Of a stretch of 44,960 nt of DNA, positions 44,408 through 44,960 are shown piece by piece. The position numbers and the translations under genes are program-made. The notes below the pieces were generated by a model that worked only from the letters and a program-made list of their open reading frames with translations, ran no database searches and was not told the origin of the DNA. How positions within the stretch are numbered: the first letter of the stretch is position 1; the number at the start of each line of letters is the position of its first letter. Source of the stretch: Rhodobacter sp. (lineage in GTDB: Bacteria; Pseudomonadota; Alphaproteobacteria; Rhodobacterales; Rhodobacteraceae); contig JAJDOB010000150.1 in NCBI GenBank assembly GCA_022340385.1, forward strand, positions 1-44,960, read 5' to 3'.

Positions 44408-44960
44408 TTAGCTCGTCATCTCGATCTTGGCGCGGCTCGGCTGCGGCTCGGATACTTTCTGCATCGTGTTGATCGAGATATGCGGCCATTGCACCTTGCC
44501 CGGGTTGCCGTCGCCCTTGTCGAAGAAATCCAGCAGGATCGACTGGGCGTATTGCAGGAACAGCAGCGGATGACCGTGCGCGTCCATTTCCTCCATCTCC
44601 ATGATCCAGAAGGTCGAATTCATCGAGGCGGCGTTGGCCTGGCGGACGACAAAGGGAATGTTGCCGATCCCGGCGTGATCCAGCGTCGAATCGACGTGCA
44701 GCGTCGTCGTGCGCCTGACTGTCCCGGGCACCGCGCCGCGCAGCAGCGCGGTCGCATCGTCGGGGCGGAACCCCGGAAAGCCCGGCGCGCTCACCACCCC
44801 CTTGAAGGGCGCGTCGATGAAATGCTTGTAGGGCGCCAGATAGGGGTTGCCCAGATCCCGGGTGACCCCCAGTGGCAGACCGTCGATCTTGGCGATATCG
44901 GGGGCGCCATCGGCTATCGCGGCCTTGCCCAGCGCCAGCACGGAATCGCCATGCGGAACC
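44408..44960 (-). CDS. Unrecognised protein, partial at the right edge
   Basis: The minus-strand frame is open from the stop at 44408 to the window end (at least 184 residues, C-terminal part). It contains GLPLGVTRDLGNPYLAPYKH, GIGNIPFVVRQANAASMNST, FWIMEMEEMDAHGHPLLFLQ, ILLDFFDKGDG and WPHISINTMQKVSEPQ. I do not recognise the family. It has no transmembrane segment in this part; the DAHGHP and QWPHISIN stretches, with several His and Glu residues, might be a metal or heme site, but that is a guess. A GTG at 44941 is a possible start, although the text upstream (VPHGDS) reads as continuing protein, so the real start probably lies outside. Confidence 0.7.
   Translation of the reverse strand, partial: VPHGDSVLALGKAAIADGAPDIAKIDGLPLGVTRDLGNPYLAPYKHFIDAPFKGVVSAPGFPGFRPDDATALLRGAVPGTVRRTTTLHVDSTLDHAGIGNIPFVVRQANAASMNSTFWIMEMEEMDAHGHPLLFLQYAQSILLDFFDKGDGNPGKVQWPHISINTMQKVSEPQPSRAKIEMTS

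Overview
The window is about 45 kb of GC-rich chromosome. It reads as a Rhodobacterales (Roseobacter/Paracoccus-like) alphaproteobacterium. The reasons are the protein families and their neighbourhoods (glyQ/glyS with a DUF6446-type gene between them, ftsY-EamA-yciB, hflK-hflC-DUF2065-degP), a SAM-II riboswitch in front of metZ, and a GTTC-N7-GTTC LexA box of the alphaproteobacterial type. I see no insertion sequence, prophage, CRISPR array, tRNA or rRNA. Almost all of the sequence is dense, ordinary chromosomal coding DNA with short gaps.

Layout. At 1-3020 (minus) lie glycyl-tRNA synthetase beta (cut by the left edge), a DUF6446-like protein, an FkbM methyltransferase and the glycyl-tRNA synthetase alpha subunit. 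At 3173-4915 (plus) is a secreted SPOR / peptidoglycan-binding / trypsin-fold protein whose catalytic triad is gone. At 5013-9188 (minus) are a ThDP-dependent decarboxylase, the K+ transporter TrkH and GTP cyclohydrolase FolE2. At 9271-11125 (minus) is metZ, led by a SAM-II riboswitch and an intrinsic terminator, with a coupled GNAT gene. At 11356-14995 (minus) are yciB, an EamA transporter, ftsY and a lysoplasmalogenase-family protein. At 15235-21464 xseA and purD diverge, flanked by two paralogous small secreted cysteine proteins. A ferredoxin, an FG-GAP repeat protein and the second small protein overlap in one operon. Next come a small OB-fold gene under an apparent LexA-controlled, leaderless promoter and a peptidoglycan-binding lipoprotein.

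From 21608 to 33272 is a complete urea module. urtABCDE (minus) encodes the urea ABC importer. The divergent ureDABC, a DUF1127 gene and ureEFG (plus) encode urease and its nickel-insertion chaperones. Both operons start from one shared 343-bp intergenic region. Urea taken up by Urt would be hydrolysed to ammonia and CO2 by UreABC after UreDEFG load nickel.

From 33412 to 44960 are the membrane protein quality-control operon hflK-hflC-DUF2065-degP, glutathione reductase, ribose-5-phosphate isomerase, a membrane-anchored amidase-fold protein lacking key active-site residues, a DUF454 membrane protein, a SAM methyltransferase, an ABM-domain protein, L-serine dehydratase, and an unrecognised gene cut by the right edge.

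The most unusual items are the SOS-type promoter placed exactly on the AUG of a free-standing DnaE2 C-terminal-like OB protein, the SAM-II/terminator arrangement, two apparent pseudoenzymes acting at the cell wall, and the paralogous small secreted proteins. All family assignments come from reading the sequence; no database search was possible.
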